This document shows positions 1 to 7,841 of a stretch of 64,000 nucleotides of DNA, piece by piece; within the stretch, counting starts at the first letter, position 1; every line of letters starts with the position of its first letter. The translations under genes were made by a program, and so were the position numbers. The notes below the pieces were generated by a model. That model searched no databases. It was not told the DNA's origin and saw only the letters and a program-made list of their open reading frames with translations. Origin of the DNA: HNR sp040400085 (GTDB taxonomy: Bacteria; Actinomycetota; Actinomycetes; Actinomycetales; Microbacteriaceae); contig JBBAQX010000006.1 of assembly GCA_040400085.1 (NCBI GenBank), positions 1 through 64,000 on the forward strand. The letters run 5' to 3'.

Positions 1-45
1 CTTCCTCTGCCGTTTTGGTAAGAGAGTGACTCACACACAGCCTGA

Positions 46-414
46 CATAGAGGGATTCGCGAAGTTGCCGTACAGTCCAAAGGTTGCCCGGCCTCAGACT
101 TCGTCAAGCCGCTGAAGGATGCGGGTTTTATTGTCCACGAGATCTCTGGGACACCGATGCTCAACTCGGCCGGCCAAATGAGCGATGCAATCAGAGACGG
201 CAATATCCGACAACGCTCGCAGCCGGTCCTGAATATGGCCGTCGAGCACGGGACAGCCCGCAAACTCAACGGTATGCCGGTCTGGGATCGCAGCGGAGCT
301 GTCGATGTCGCCCCAATTATCGCGGCGACTATGGCCCATTACGCACTGCTCACGACAGATCCTCCAGACCCGGAGGACTCAGCATACGAAGATCACGACT
401 TGCTCGTGGTGTAA
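46..414 (+). pseudogene. Large terminase subunit, C-terminal fragment
   Basis: The frame open from base 46 reads VAVQSKGCPASDF, later PVWDRSG and then DVAPIIAATMAHYAL. This resembles the C-terminal end of actinophage large terminases, the ATPase/nuclease that packages DNA into the prohead, which typically end in a WDR...DISPLVAATLAL-type stretch. Upstream in the same frame there are stops at 19-21 (TAA) and 43-45 (TGA), and no convincing start, so the protein is not continuous into this part. Either a frameshift or nonsense mutation has broken the gene, or the left edge is a recombination junction. It precedes the portal block as expected of a terminase. The family call is fairly sure; the pseudogene status depends on sequence left of the window. 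Confidence 0.6.
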
Positions 415-426
415 AGGGGAAAATAC

Positions 427-630
427 ATGCATGAGCTGAAAACGCTGACCGGACGACGCGTCGTCATCGCCCTTGACAGTGCCACTCTCCGCGGAATCAT
501 CGCGTCAGCCACACGTCGATTTGTGACTCTATACAACGTTGAAGACGTGGGTCGACCAGATCCAGCCGCCGTAGCAGGATCGGTCCTGATCCCGGTGAAC
601 CGTGTGATCTATGTGCAGGTGGTTGAGTAA
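427..630 (+). CDS. Small phage protein between terminase and portal
   Basis: A 67-aa protein starting with ATG at 427. It has no membrane segment and is rich in short beta-prone stretches (RRVVIALDS, RFVTLYNVEDV, VLIPVNRVIYVQVV), suggesting a small barrel-like fold. Small proteins of this size and pattern ending in a VQVV-type strand are common between terminase and portal genes of actinobacterial prophages; their role is not known to me. Its stop TAA shares one base with the portal ATG at 630, so the two are probably translationally coupled. Function unassigned. Confidence 0.75.
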   Translation: MHELKTLTGRRVVIALDSATLRGIIASATRRFVTLYNVEDVGRPDPAAVAGSVLIPVNRVIYVQVVE

Positions 631-2093
631 TGGCCTATTTTGAAACGCTGGCCGCGCTCGGCTCATATGCAGCAACCGCTGGCGCCTCGATCGACATAGT
701 TGACTCACCAATGTCGTTGTCTGAGTGGAGCGACCAGCTAGCTTATGGGCCAGCGTGGACTAATCAGCCCTCAGTCCGAAAAGTTGTGGGTTTTGTCGCA
801 CGACAGCTCGCATCAACTCCGCTTCATCTCTATAACCACGCGGCGAACAATGATCGCACACGAGTCCGTGACGGTGCCCTCGCAGACTTGCTGCGCCGTC
901 CGTCCCGTGCCCCGGCAATGACTGCTTACAGATTTTGGGAATCAGTACTCATCGACGGACTGCTACATGATCGCTGGTGCGCAAAAATCACCGAACATGC
1001 AGACGGATACGAGCTCATCAGAATCCCGGCAACACGGGTCAGATTTAAGAGTGACTGGCTGGGCCAAATCACGAAAGTGAAGATCACCGACGACACCGGG
1101 AACACGATCGAACACGACCCCTCGGGATATCTGATCGATGTGGGCTACTCCGTGCGCGGGGCAAATGGGACAAGCCCGCTCCGCACGCTTCAGAATCTCC
1201 TCGATGAGTATCAGGAAGCGATCACGTACCGCCGTCAGGTGATGAAGAACGGGGCACGGATTCCACAAGTGATTGAGCGCCCGGCGACCGCGGGCAAGTG
1301 GGAGCGATCGGCTTTCGAGCGCTTCAGAGAATCCTGGCAAAAATTCAGCCGCGGTGGAGGGCAAGAGGGAGGAACTCCCATTCTTGAGGATGGGATGACG
1401 CTCAAAGAGGTCAACTCTTTCAAGCCTACCGATACCAATGATCTGGAAGGGCGCAGACTGACCGATATCGAGGTTGCTTCTGCATACTTCATCGCTCCGG
1501 AACTCGTCGGCGCACGTGAAGGAACATTCGCAAACATCAAAGCCTTCAAAGAAATGCTGTTCGGGCCGAACCTCGGCCCGTACTTCGACGCATGGGTACA
1601 GCAACTCAACGCCACACTTGTCCCGCTGATTGAGCCAGGTACCAACGTCTATATCGAGGCAGCTATCGAATCAAAGATGCGCGGGAGCTTTGAAGAGCAG
1701 ATCGACTATATGTCGACTGCTGTGGGTGCCCCTGTGATGACAAGGAACGAAGCGCGCCCTCGACTCAACCTGCCGACAATCACCGGCGGAGACGAACTCA
1801 TTACTCCGCTCAACGTTCTCGTCGGCGGTCAGGCATCCCCGCAAGACGGTAAATCAGTCGCCCTCATACTCAAGAAGTTTCAGAGCCGCCAACGGCACAT
1901 CGTCTACTCACAAAAATTTGCGGGTGTCGTCGACTGGTGGGATCGGGACCGGTGGGACCGAGAGCTTGCCGAGGATCTTGTGAAAGCAGGCGTTGACGCA
2001 ACTGTCGCGGCCTCGCTCGCGCGGCTTGCGAATAACGAGATGGAGCAGACGCTTCTCAACGAAAGGGGCCAAGATGCTCACGAAAACGCTTGA
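630..2093 (+). CDS. HK97-type phage portal protein
   Basis: A 487-aa protein that forms the dodecameric portal ring through which DNA enters and leaves the capsid and to which the tail attaches. It shows family hallmarks: an N-terminal wing with RKVVGFVARQLASTPLHLY, a middle segment with TYRRQVMKNGARIPQVI (the usual 'ff.nGa.p' region), then LEGRRLTDIEVASAYFIAPELVG, and the FGPNLGPYFDAWVQQLN segment near residues 310-325. About 90 residues at the C-terminus (WWDRDRWDRELAEDL) extend beyond the usual portal core. The length is normal for siphovirus portals with such a tail. It overlaps the protease gene by 20 bases. Confidence 0.95.
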   Translation: MAYFETLAALGSYAATAGASIDIVDSPMSLSEWSDQLAYGPAWTNQPSVRKVVGFVARQLASTPLHLYNHAANNDRTRVRDGALADLLRRPSRAPAMTAYRFWESVLIDGLLHDRWCAKITEHADGYELIRIPATRVRFKSDWLGQITKVKITDDTGNTIEHDPSGYLIDVGYSVRGANGTSPLRTLQNLLDEYQEAITYRRQVMKNGARIPQVIERPATAGKWERSAFERFRESWQKFSRGGGQEGGTPILEDGMTLKEVNSFKPTDTNDLEGRRLTDIEVASAYFIAPELVGAREGTFANIKAFKEMLFGPNLGPYFDAWVQQLNATLVPLIEPGTNVYIEAAIESKMRGSFEEQIDYMSTAVGAPVMTRNEARPRLNLPTITGGDELITPLNVLVGGQASPQDGKSVALILKKFQSRQRHIVYSQKFAGVVDWWDRDRWDRELAEDLVKAGVDATVAASLARLANNEMEQTLLNERGQDAHENA

Positions 2094-2772
2094 TACTGAA
2101 CTGAAGGTAATTGGCGAAGACGGCGAAGGCCGCTTCCAAGCTTACGCTTCTACGTTTGACGTCATTGATTCATACGGCGACATGGTCGTCAAGGGAGCTT
2201 TTACCGAAACCCTCAATGAGTACGGGGCAAAGGGCGCAGGTATTCCGTTGTACTGGCGGCACCGGATGGACGATCCGTTTATGCTCATCGGCCAAACCGT
2301 CGAGGCAAAAGAAGATGATCGCGGACTTTGGGTTGACTGCCAACTACTCGACACGAACAACGCAAAGCAGGTCTACGCGCTCCTCAAAGCTGGTCTGGTC
2401 CGGCAAATGAGTTTCGCATACGACGTTATTGAGGGCGCGTGGGTTGACCGTAAAGCAGCCGAGGGCGGATCGTACTACGAACTGCGCAAGATGGGACTTC
2501 ACGAAGTTTCGGTTGTTCCTGTCGGTGCAAACCAGGACACGGAAATTCTCGCTGTCAAAACTGCGCGTGAAGCAGCTTTGACGGCCCACGAAGACGCCAG
2601 CCGAAAGGCAGACGCAGTCGGAGCGAACCATGCTCCGACTGATGACCAGGAACCAAGTGACGAACCGTCCACCGCCAAGACCGAGGAGCCATCAACGGCC
2701 AAGGTCAAGGAGCGCACTACCGAACAGTCACAGCAACACCTGGGACTTATTACCATCGCAACGGCCCTCTAG
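2074..2772 (+). CDS. HK97-type prohead protease (peptidase S78/U35)
   Basis: A 232-aa serine protease that trims the capsid N-terminal delta domain during head maturation. The start chosen is ATG 2074, preceded by GAAAGGGG, because it gives the usual N-terminus and overlaps the portal end. The catalytic set is visible: His in PLYWRHRMDDPF, Ser in RQMSFAYDV, and the acidic residue in LHEVSVVPVGAN. The fold runs from about residue 5 to 165. The last 60 residues are a charged, low-complexity tail with repeated EEPSTAK units, probably a scaffold or autoproteolysis segment. The neighbours (portal before, capsid after) are the canonical HK97 order. Confidence 0.94.
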   Translation: MLTKTLDTELKVIGEDGEGRFQAYASTFDVIDSYGDMVVKGAFTETLNEYGAKGAGIPLYWRHRMDDPFMLIGQTVEAKEDDRGLWVDCQLLDTNNAKQVYALLKAGLVRQMSFAYDVIEGAWVDRKAAEGGSYYELRKMGLHEVSVVPVGANQDTEILAVKTAREAALTAHEDASRKADAVGANHAPTDDQEPSDEPSTAKTEEPSTAKVKERTTEQSQQHLGLITIATAL

Positions 2773-2792
2773 GTCAAGAAAGGTAGATTCAG

Positions 2793-4046
2793 ATGAATCT
2801 CAAGCAAATTCTCGAAGGGCTCCAGAAGGAGCTCCTCGGTATCCAGTCGAAGGCAAAGGCAGAAGGCCGAGATTTCACCGATGACGAACTCTCCACAATT
2901 GAGAGTAAAAGCGCTGAAATAGCGGAGATCAAGACACGCATGGAGCGTATCGAGGCCTCAGAGAAATCTCTCAAAGATCTCGTCGAGCTCGGAAAATCTG
3001 ACGATGCAGCCGAGGACAACCCCGAAGATTTCAGGAACGTACCGCTTGGCGAACGTTTCATGAAATCTGCGGCATACACCACCTTCATGAAGTCGAACGA
3101 ATCCGGTATTGGCAACGGCTCCCCGGTGAACATTGACCGTGTCCGAATCGGAACGATGAGCGACTTCCTTGCGAACCGTAAGGCTCTGACCTCACCACAG
3201 GCGCATGTCCAAAACATCCGTGTGCCGATGGTCGACCAGGTGGACCGGGCCGAACTCAGCCTGCTAGACCTCATTTCTCGCGGGCAGACCGGCGGAAACT
3301 TCGAGTATGTCCAGGTCGTCTCGGTCACTCGAAACGCCAAGATTGTCCCCGAAGCTACGAGCGGCACCGATAATGCAGCGCTCAAGCCCACCTCCGAGAT
3401 CTCAACACAGCTCGCCGATGCGAAGGTCTACACATATGCAGACGGCTATGACGTGACAAATCAGCTCCTCTCGGATGCCCCAGCGTTCGCGTCCTACATG
3501 GACCAGGAGCTCCGCTACTCCCTCGACTCCGTCATTGAGGACAAACTACTCAATGGCAGCGGTGTCTCTGGTGAGCCGAAAGGTATCCTCAACACCACAG
3601 GAATCCAGGATCATGAGTTCGTCGGTACCGCACCGATGGACATTGTGAAAGGCGTTCGCAGGGCGATCACGAAGGTGACCCGCAAGGCTATCGGCGGCAG
3701 CGTGACAGCGGTACTGATCTCACCAGAGGATGACGAAGAGATCGACCTGATGCAGGACAACCAGGAGCGATTCTTTGGGCAAGGACCGTTCGGCGGGACT
3801 ATCCCGACGCTTTGGGGGCGTCCGCGAATCACATCGGAACTCATCCAGCCCGGAACTTTCCTGCTGGGCGATTTCAAGCAGATTGCGTTGCTGGACCGTG
3901 AAGGTCTCGCCGTGCTGGCATTCAACCAGCACAAGGACTACGCACAGCGAAACATGACATATGTTCGTGCCGAGCTGCGCGCTGCTCAGGTTGTCTGGAA
4001 GCCAAACCGTCTCGTTTTCGGCCACCGCGGAACGATTGCGAGCTAA
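2793..4046 (+). CDS. HK97-fold major capsid protein
   Basis: A 417-aa capsid subunit. Residues 1 to about 75 are strongly charged and coiled-coil-like (LQKELLGIQSKAKAEGRDF onward), matching the delta domain that acts as a scaffold and is removed by the upstream protease. The rest shows the HK97 fold pattern: VNIDRVRIGTMSDF, ISRGQTGGNFEYVQV, an E-loop region with PEATSGTDNAALKP, DQELRYSLDSVIEDKLLNG with SGEPKGILN, and a C-terminal VRAELRAAQVVWKPNRLV. The RBS AAGAAAGG lies before ATG 2793. The assignment is firm from family pattern and position. Confidence 0.95.
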   Translation: MNLKQILEGLQKELLGIQSKAKAEGRDFTDDELSTIESKSAEIAEIKTRMERIEASEKSLKDLVELGKSDDAAEDNPEDFRNVPLGERFMKSAAYTTFMKSNESGIGNGSPVNIDRVRIGTMSDFLANRKALTSPQAHVQNIRVPMVDQVDRAELSLLDLISRGQTGGNFEYVQVVSVTRNAKIVPEATSGTDNAALKPTSEISTQLADAKVYTYADGYDVTNQLLSDAPAFASYMDQELRYSLDSVIEDKLLNGSGVSGEPKGILNTTGIQDHEFVGTAPMDIVKGVRRAITKVTRKAIGGSVTAVLISPEDDEEIDLMQDNQERFFGQGPFGGTIPTLWGRPRITSELIQPGTFLLGDFKQIALLDREGLAVLAFNQHKDYAQRNMTYVRAELRAAQVVWKPNRLVFGHRGTIAS

Positions 4047-4049
4047 CCC

Positions 4050-4433
4050 ATGAGCAACATGATTGTTATCAATGGTGTCCGATACCGCCCCGAGGAAGCC
4101 GCCGCCCGTGGACTCACTGTAGGCCGGTCAAAACATGGTGAAACGAAGGCTCTCTCGCTGACAGCTGCACAAGTTCCTGTCGATGAGCTTGTTGAAGCCC
4201 GTGTACAGCAGATCGAGACTGACCTCAATCAGCAGCATGAGCAACGTACTGCGGAGCTTGAGGAAGCCTTTGATCAGCGAGTGCAAACCGCTGTGGAAGC
4301 AGCCCTCGTAGAAGCAACTCAGAGCGGTGGTGGGGGAACTAAGGAACCTGAGGAATCAGACAAACCGTCAGAACCTGCCACGACTAAGAAAACTGCTCGT
4401 GGGGTAAAGCCTGCTGCGTCTGAAACGAAGTAA
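4050..4433 (+). CDS. Head-region phage protein with coiled coil, unknown function
   Basis: A 127-aa protein starting 4 bases after the capsid stop. Residues 1-30 form a small compact N-terminus (IVINGVRYRPEEAAARGL). Residues 48-90 are a predicted coiled coil rich in Glu/Gln (VEARVQQIETDLNQQHEQ), and the C-terminal 40 residues are a Lys/Glu/Thr-rich flexible tail after a Gly-Gly-Gly-Gly linker. The position right after the capsid gene suits a capsid decoration or head-completion factor, but nothing in the sequence proves this. No family recognised. Confidence 0.75.
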   Translation: MSNMIVINGVRYRPEEAAARGLTVGRSKHGETKALSLTAAQVPVDELVEARVQQIETDLNQQHEQRTAELEEAFDQRVQTAVEAALVEATQSGGGGTKEPEESDKPSEPATTKKTARGVKPAASETK

Positions 4434-4450
4434 GGGAGGAGGTGGCGGGC

Positions 4451-4972
4451 GTGACTAAACCAGACATCGTCACCGCGGATAGCCAGGTCGACCCTGCGTT
4501 CTGGCTGCGAGCAGCTAACGGAGCAGTTCGCAGCGCGTGTCATTGGCACATTGCGCCCATCATCACGGAAACTCTCGTGCTGGATGGGAGGGGTGGGACT
4601 GTCCTACTCCTCCCATCGCAACGAGTCCACAGTATTGAGAGAGTCCTCGCTGATGGGGTCGATATCACGACCCAGGTAAAGTTTTCGCGGAACTCGGGGA
4701 TGATCTCCCTCGCCTCCGGGTGGCCGAGCGGCTTAGGGGCTATCGAGGTCACCCTCCAGCATGGATATGCGATCGAAGAAGTCCCAGAGGTCGCAGGGCT
4801 GATTGTCACGTTGACGAAGCGCGCTTCGTCATCAGGAAATGTCGTATCCCAAGCCATCGGTTCAGCATCACAGAGGCTTGCCACAGGCAAGGACGGTGCA
4901 GTGCTCGGCGTTCCTCTCCTCGAGTCTGAACTTCAAACGCTGAAACCCTACATTCTCACGTGGGGGGCTTGA
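4451..4972 (+). CDS. Head-tail connector (gp6-like adaptor)
   Basis: A 173-aa protein from GTG 4451. An upstream in-frame GTG at 4442 sits on top of the strong RBS (GGGAGGAGG, 4434-4442), so 4451 is the better start. The pattern fits gp6-like head-tail connectors, which form a ring under the portal: an N-terminal helical part (PAFWLRAANGAVRSACHWHI), a beta part (GGTVLLLPSQRVHSIERV), GAIEVTLQHGY, and a helical C-terminus. Its position fourth after the capsid and before a second adaptor is typical. The stop shares a base with the next start. Confidence 0.75.
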   Translation: MTKPDIVTADSQVDPAFWLRAANGAVRSACHWHIAPIITETLVLDGRGGTVLLLPSQRVHSIERVLADGVDITTQVKFSRNSGMISLASGWPSGLGAIEVTLQHGYAIEEVPEVAGLIVTLTKRASSSGNVVSQAIGSASQRLATGKDGAVLGVPLLESELQTLKPYILTWGA

Positions 4973-5379
4973 TGTCCTGGCTCGATGATATTCCTGCCGA
5001 AGGAACAGGCTCCCCGATGAACTTCGAAGCTGGGTCGACGGTCTACCGGCTTCGCGCTAACCGCATACCTGACCCGTACAACACAGATACTCGGGTTGGA
5101 GCCGATTGGGACAATCCTGATGTGCTTCCGATCGAGGGAGCGCATATCGCGCAGACCTCAACCGCAATGCTGGGCGATGCGACTCGGGAGCAAGCTCTTG
5201 AGGCCAAGTCGCTTTTCTGCGAAGGCAGCGTCGATATCCGAAAGGGTGACCGTATCCGCGACGGTCTCGAAGGTGCACCGGTCTACGTGATCGCCGGTAT
5301 CCCTCCCGCTGCGGACACGAACCCGTTTACGGGATGGACTCCACCGCGTGAGATTCCGCTGACACGCTCAGTTGGCTAA
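4972..5379 (+). CDS. Head-tail adaptor/stopper protein
   Basis: A 135-aa protein from ATG 4972, overlapping the previous stop by one base. It is a small beta-rich protein with a FEAGSTVYRLRANRIPDPYN segment and a closing VYVIAGIPP-AADTNPFTGW stretch. Size and place between the gp6-like connector and the gp10-like protein match the head-closure (stopper) proteins of siphoviruses, which plug the portal channel after packaging. The family assignment is from synteny and general pattern rather than a diagnostic motif. Confidence 0.65.
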   Translation: MSWLDDIPAEGTGSPMNFEAGSTVYRLRANRIPDPYNTDTRVGADWDNPDVLPIEGAHIAQTSTAMLGDATREQALEAKSLFCEGSVDIRKGDRIRDGLEGAPVYVIAGIPPAADTNPFTGWTPPREIPLTRSVG

Positions 5380-5394
5380 GGAAGGGTGAGTGAG

Positions 5395-5685
5395 ATGGCT
5401 GCAAAGGGTCAAACAACTGTCATTTTCAATCAGGCATATTTCGATTCCATCATGAAATCTGCCGGTGTCCAGAAGCTCACGGATGAGGTCGGTGAACGCG
5501 CGCTTTCAATCGCCCAATCGACTGCGCCGGTTGATAAGGAAGATTACAAGCGTGGGCTAAAGCTTGAGCACTACGAGGCGCGATATCGGCGAACGACGCG
5601 AGTCGTAGGGACTGACGCTAAGACCCTCCTCATTGAGGCGAAGACCGGCAATCTTGCGCGCGCTTTGAAGCAGGCGAAGAAATGA
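5395..5685 (+). CDS. HK97 gp10-like tail-connector protein
   Basis: A 96-aa protein. ATG 5395 is preferred over GTG 5386 because the Shine-Dalgarno AAGGAAGGG (5378-5386) covers the GTG and sits 8 bases before the ATG. The sequence VGERALSIAQSTAPVDKEDYKRGLKLE is a good match in style to gp10-like neck proteins (A...A....P..TG.Lr.s). It lies between the stopper and the tail terminator, as in HK97. Its stop overlaps the next start (ATGA). Confidence 0.7.
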   Translation: MAAKGQTTVIFNQAYFDSIMKSAGVQKLTDEVGERALSIAQSTAPVDKEDYKRGLKLEHYEARYRRTTRVVGTDAKTLLIEAKTGNLARALKQAKK

Positions 5686-6101
5686 GAGTCACTCCTCCGG
5701 ATCTTGTCCTGTGGCTAACTCAGCATGTCCGCGCTGAATCTGTCAAAGCGGGGCACGACCTCGTCGTCGGCAACAAGGAGCCAACTGACCTGCAATTGCC
5801 TCTGTCGCGTCCGGTAATCGTCATCCGTGATGATTCCGGTCCGCGGCGGGACTGGACGACGTTTGACCGATCGGTCGGCGTCTCGGTGCTTGCCGGTACG
5901 CGGCAGTATGACCAACCGGCGAATGATTTGGGGAATTGGCTCGCTGGGGTGCTCTTTGACGACGTGCTTCCCCTTGCCGCGGGCACACCAATTGTGTCCG
6001 TCGATTGGTCGGGATGCAATGGCCCTTACCCGGTTTCGGATGCGCTCGATGTGGCACGCCGGTATCTCACTGCTCGATATGTCGTGAGTGGCTCGTGGTG
6101 A
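5682..6101 (+). CDS. Tail terminator/completion protein
   Basis: A 139-aa alpha/beta protein starting in an ATGA overlap with the preceding gene. It has a DLVLWLTQHVRAE N-terminal helix and a central strand RPVIVIRDDSG, and ends in RRYLTARYVVSG, in the style of tail-terminator proteins that cap the tail tube and join it to the head. The position immediately before the major tail protein supports this. No residue-level motif is diagnostic, so the call leans on synteny. Confidence 0.65.
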   Translation: MRVTPPDLVLWLTQHVRAESVKAGHDLVVGNKEPTDLQLPLSRPVIVIRDDSGPRRDWTTFDRSVGVSVLAGTRQYDQPANDLGNWLAGVLFDDVLPLAAGTPIVSVDWSGCNGPYPVSDALDVARRYLTARYVVSGSW

Positions 6102-6156
6102 GCTGCTCACTCTCAAACCCGGGGCCACACGGCCCATTACAGAAATAGGAGTAATC

Positions 6157-7008
6157 ATGGCTAAAGATTCACAAGGGAATGACCTCTCAGCGGTCGGCGT
6201 ACCCATTACGGGTATGGCTGCATTCGCGCCGGTTAGCCAGGCAAACATGCTCGCAAAGGCTCAGCTTGCCGCAAACCCGCTGAACCTTCCCGCAGCATTC
6301 AAGAAGCTCGGTCTCTACAAGGTTGACGGGGGTCCGGCTGCGGCGCGCGAAAGCGGAGACGCAATCGAGCTCTTTCAGAAGGGGTATTCGATTTCCGGCG
6401 ATGGTACTCGAACAGTGCAGATTGTGCTGGCTGAGCAAAACACAGAGGTGTTGGAACTGATTGAGGGCGTTGTTCCTGATGTGAACGGCGTCATCGAGGT
6501 TTCATCCTCGCTGCCTGACAACCGCTTCATTCTTTTCACGGTCACGAAATACCGTAATGGCTCGGAAAAGCGCCAGATCGGCGTGGCGTCGGTTACTGCT
6601 GTCGAGCCCGACAAGCAGGAGCGCGGCTCCATCGAGGGCGCGTCGGTGACCTTCACTTGGCAGGATCACGAGCTGTTCAACGGGTCGCCGTTCTGGCAAT
6701 GGATGGGCGTACCGTCCGGCGCAGGAGCGACGGCGAAGACCTCGTGGATGGTCACGCTTAGCGGCGCGCCTACCGGCGGAACCTTCGCGCTTGCTCTCGG
6801 TGGTGCCGCTACTCCGCCCATCGTCTACAACGCGACGGCCGCGGTGATTACGGGGGCTCTGAACGGGCTGTCGGGGGTGACCGGCATCTCAGGGATCTCG
6901 ACATCAGGCAGCGGGCCCTGGACAGTCACTCTGCCATCCGCTGGCGTCCTGACTGCCGGAACAACCGCTCTGACCGGAGGAACAAACCCCTCGGTCACTG
7001 TCGCCTAA
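6157..7008 (+). CDS. Major tail tube protein with C-terminal Ig-like domain
   Basis: A 283-aa protein. ATG 6157 is preceded by TAGGAG and opens with AKDSQGNDLSAVGVPITGM; the longer frame upstream lacks an RBS. The N-terminal ~205 residues form the tube protein, with ILAEQ-like and RFILFTVTKYRNGSEKRQIG strands. The last ~80 residues (from about TAKTSWMVTLSG) form an added beta domain of the kind often appended to actinophage tail tubes (GGTFALALGG...YNATAAVITGALNGL). Such domains decorate the outside of the tail and may bind host surfaces. The gene is followed by a strong hairpin at 7020-7056. Confidence 0.85.
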   Translation: MAKDSQGNDLSAVGVPITGMAAFAPVSQANMLAKAQLAANPLNLPAAFKKLGLYKVDGGPAAARESGDAIELFQKGYSISGDGTRTVQIVLAEQNTEVLELIEGVVPDVNGVIEVSSSLPDNRFILFTVTKYRNGSEKRQIGVASVTAVEPDKQERGSIEGASVTFTWQDHELFNGSPFWQWMGVPSGAGATAKTSWMVTLSGAPTGGTFALALGGAATPPIVYNATAAVITGALNGLSGVTGISGISTSGSGPWTVTLPSAGVLTAGTTALTGGTNPSVTVA

Positions 7009-7019
7009 CCCACACAAAC

Positions 7020-7056
7020 TACTGGCCGGGGCGCTATCGGGTCACCCCGGCCAGTA
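7020..7056 (+). terminator. Hairpin after the tail tube gene
   Basis: TACTGGCCGGGG (7020-7031) pairs with CCCCGGCCAGTA (7045-7056), a perfect 12-bp stem with a 13-base loop, in the 97-base gap between the tail tube and chaperone genes. There is no T-run after it, so it is probably a partial terminator or an mRNA end stabiliser that keeps tail tube expression above that of the downstream chaperones. Confidence 0.6.
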
Positions 7057-7105
7057 CCACACTTCACAACCAACCCGACCAACTCGTAACCCGACAAGGA
7101 GAATA

Positions 7106-7465
7106 ATGGCTACCAAAAAGACACCCGAATATGACTTTGACGCATGGGACGCTGCGTCCGAGAAGGATGCAATCGCTGCGCTCGTTCCCGAAGTGCGACA
7201 CATCATCGTCGGCGACAAATTTGTTGGACGTTTCGCCGACATGGTCACGGTCGAGCTGCCGCTCAAGCTCACCCTTGACATGGTTGATGAGCTACAGGAG
7301 ACCTCTGACGCACCAATCGATCAGCTCAAGCACCTCCTTGTGAAGATCGGCGGGGAGGAAGCAGCAGCTGAATTCACATCGCACGACATCGCAGAGACAA
7401 CAGCGCTGGCCTCGAAATTCTTTGAGATTCTGAACAAGGTTGCTAAGGCGTCGCTCCCGGAATAA
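7106..7465 (+). CDS. Tail assembly chaperone, G-type product
   Basis: A 119-aa protein (ATG 7106, RBS AAGGAGAA) in the invariable siphovirus position between tail tube and tape measure genes. It is acidic and helical (LKLTLDMVDELQETSDAPID), as are lambda gpG-like chaperones that coat the tape measure during tail assembly. The stop TAA (7463-7465) is preceded by codons CTC CCG GAA. The second chaperone frame is open only in the -1 frame from 7447, so a fraction of ribosomes should shift near here to make a longer GT fusion. It is followed by a TAG in the next codon position. Confidence 0.82.
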   Translation: MATKKTPEYDFDAWDAASEKDAIAALVPEVRHIIVGDKFVGRFADMVTVELPLKLTLDMVDELQETSDAPIDQLKHLLVKIGGEEAAAEFTSHDIAETTALASKFFEILNKVAKASLPE

Positions 7466-7827
7466 TAGCCGTCGCACGAATCATCACAGACCGGCCCCGA
7501 ACCGTCGCCCGCACATTGCGCGAGACCTTCGGTGTCGGTCTGTCTGATTTGGGCGACGGCCTCTCATGGGGTGAAGCCAAGCTGCTCATTGAGGAAGCTT
7601 CCAGCGATCAATCGACCGCTCTCGGCGCTGAGCTCGCCGGTTGGGCGTACCCCGCATCTATTCGCGATCTGATTTCGCTCAGCGCTCAGATCGCCAATCC
7701 AGATGTCGCACAAAGACTGATGCCGTGGAAGCTCGAACGGCCCGGCGACAAAGAACCGAATGCGTCGGCCGATGAGGTAGCGCAGGCAATTGCCGAGCTT
7801 GATTCAGGAATCATCTTCGGCAGCTAA
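7447..7827 (+). CDS. Tail assembly chaperone, T part (made by -1 frameshift)
   Basis: An open frame with no ATG or GTG start and no ribosome binding site. The only common start is TTG 7516, which lacks an RBS. It runs in the -1 frame relative to the upstream gene, starts just after a TAA at 7444-7446, and overlaps the last 19 bases of that gene. The encoded part includes GVAPGIIAVARIITDRPRTV and then ETFGVGLSDLGDGLSWGEA. This resembles the T segment of actinophage GT chaperones, where the fused protein recruits tail tube subunits. The likely slip point is around CCCGGAA (7456-7462), which is not one of the classic heptamers. Confidence 0.75.
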   Translation, partial: GVAPGIIAVARIITDRPRTVARTLRETFGVGLSDLGDGLSWGEAKLLIEEASSDQSTALGAELAGWAYPASIRDLISLSAQIANPDVAQRLMPWKLERPGDKEPNASADEVAQAIAELDSGIIFGS

Positions 7828-7841
7828 CGAAGGGGGGCGCG

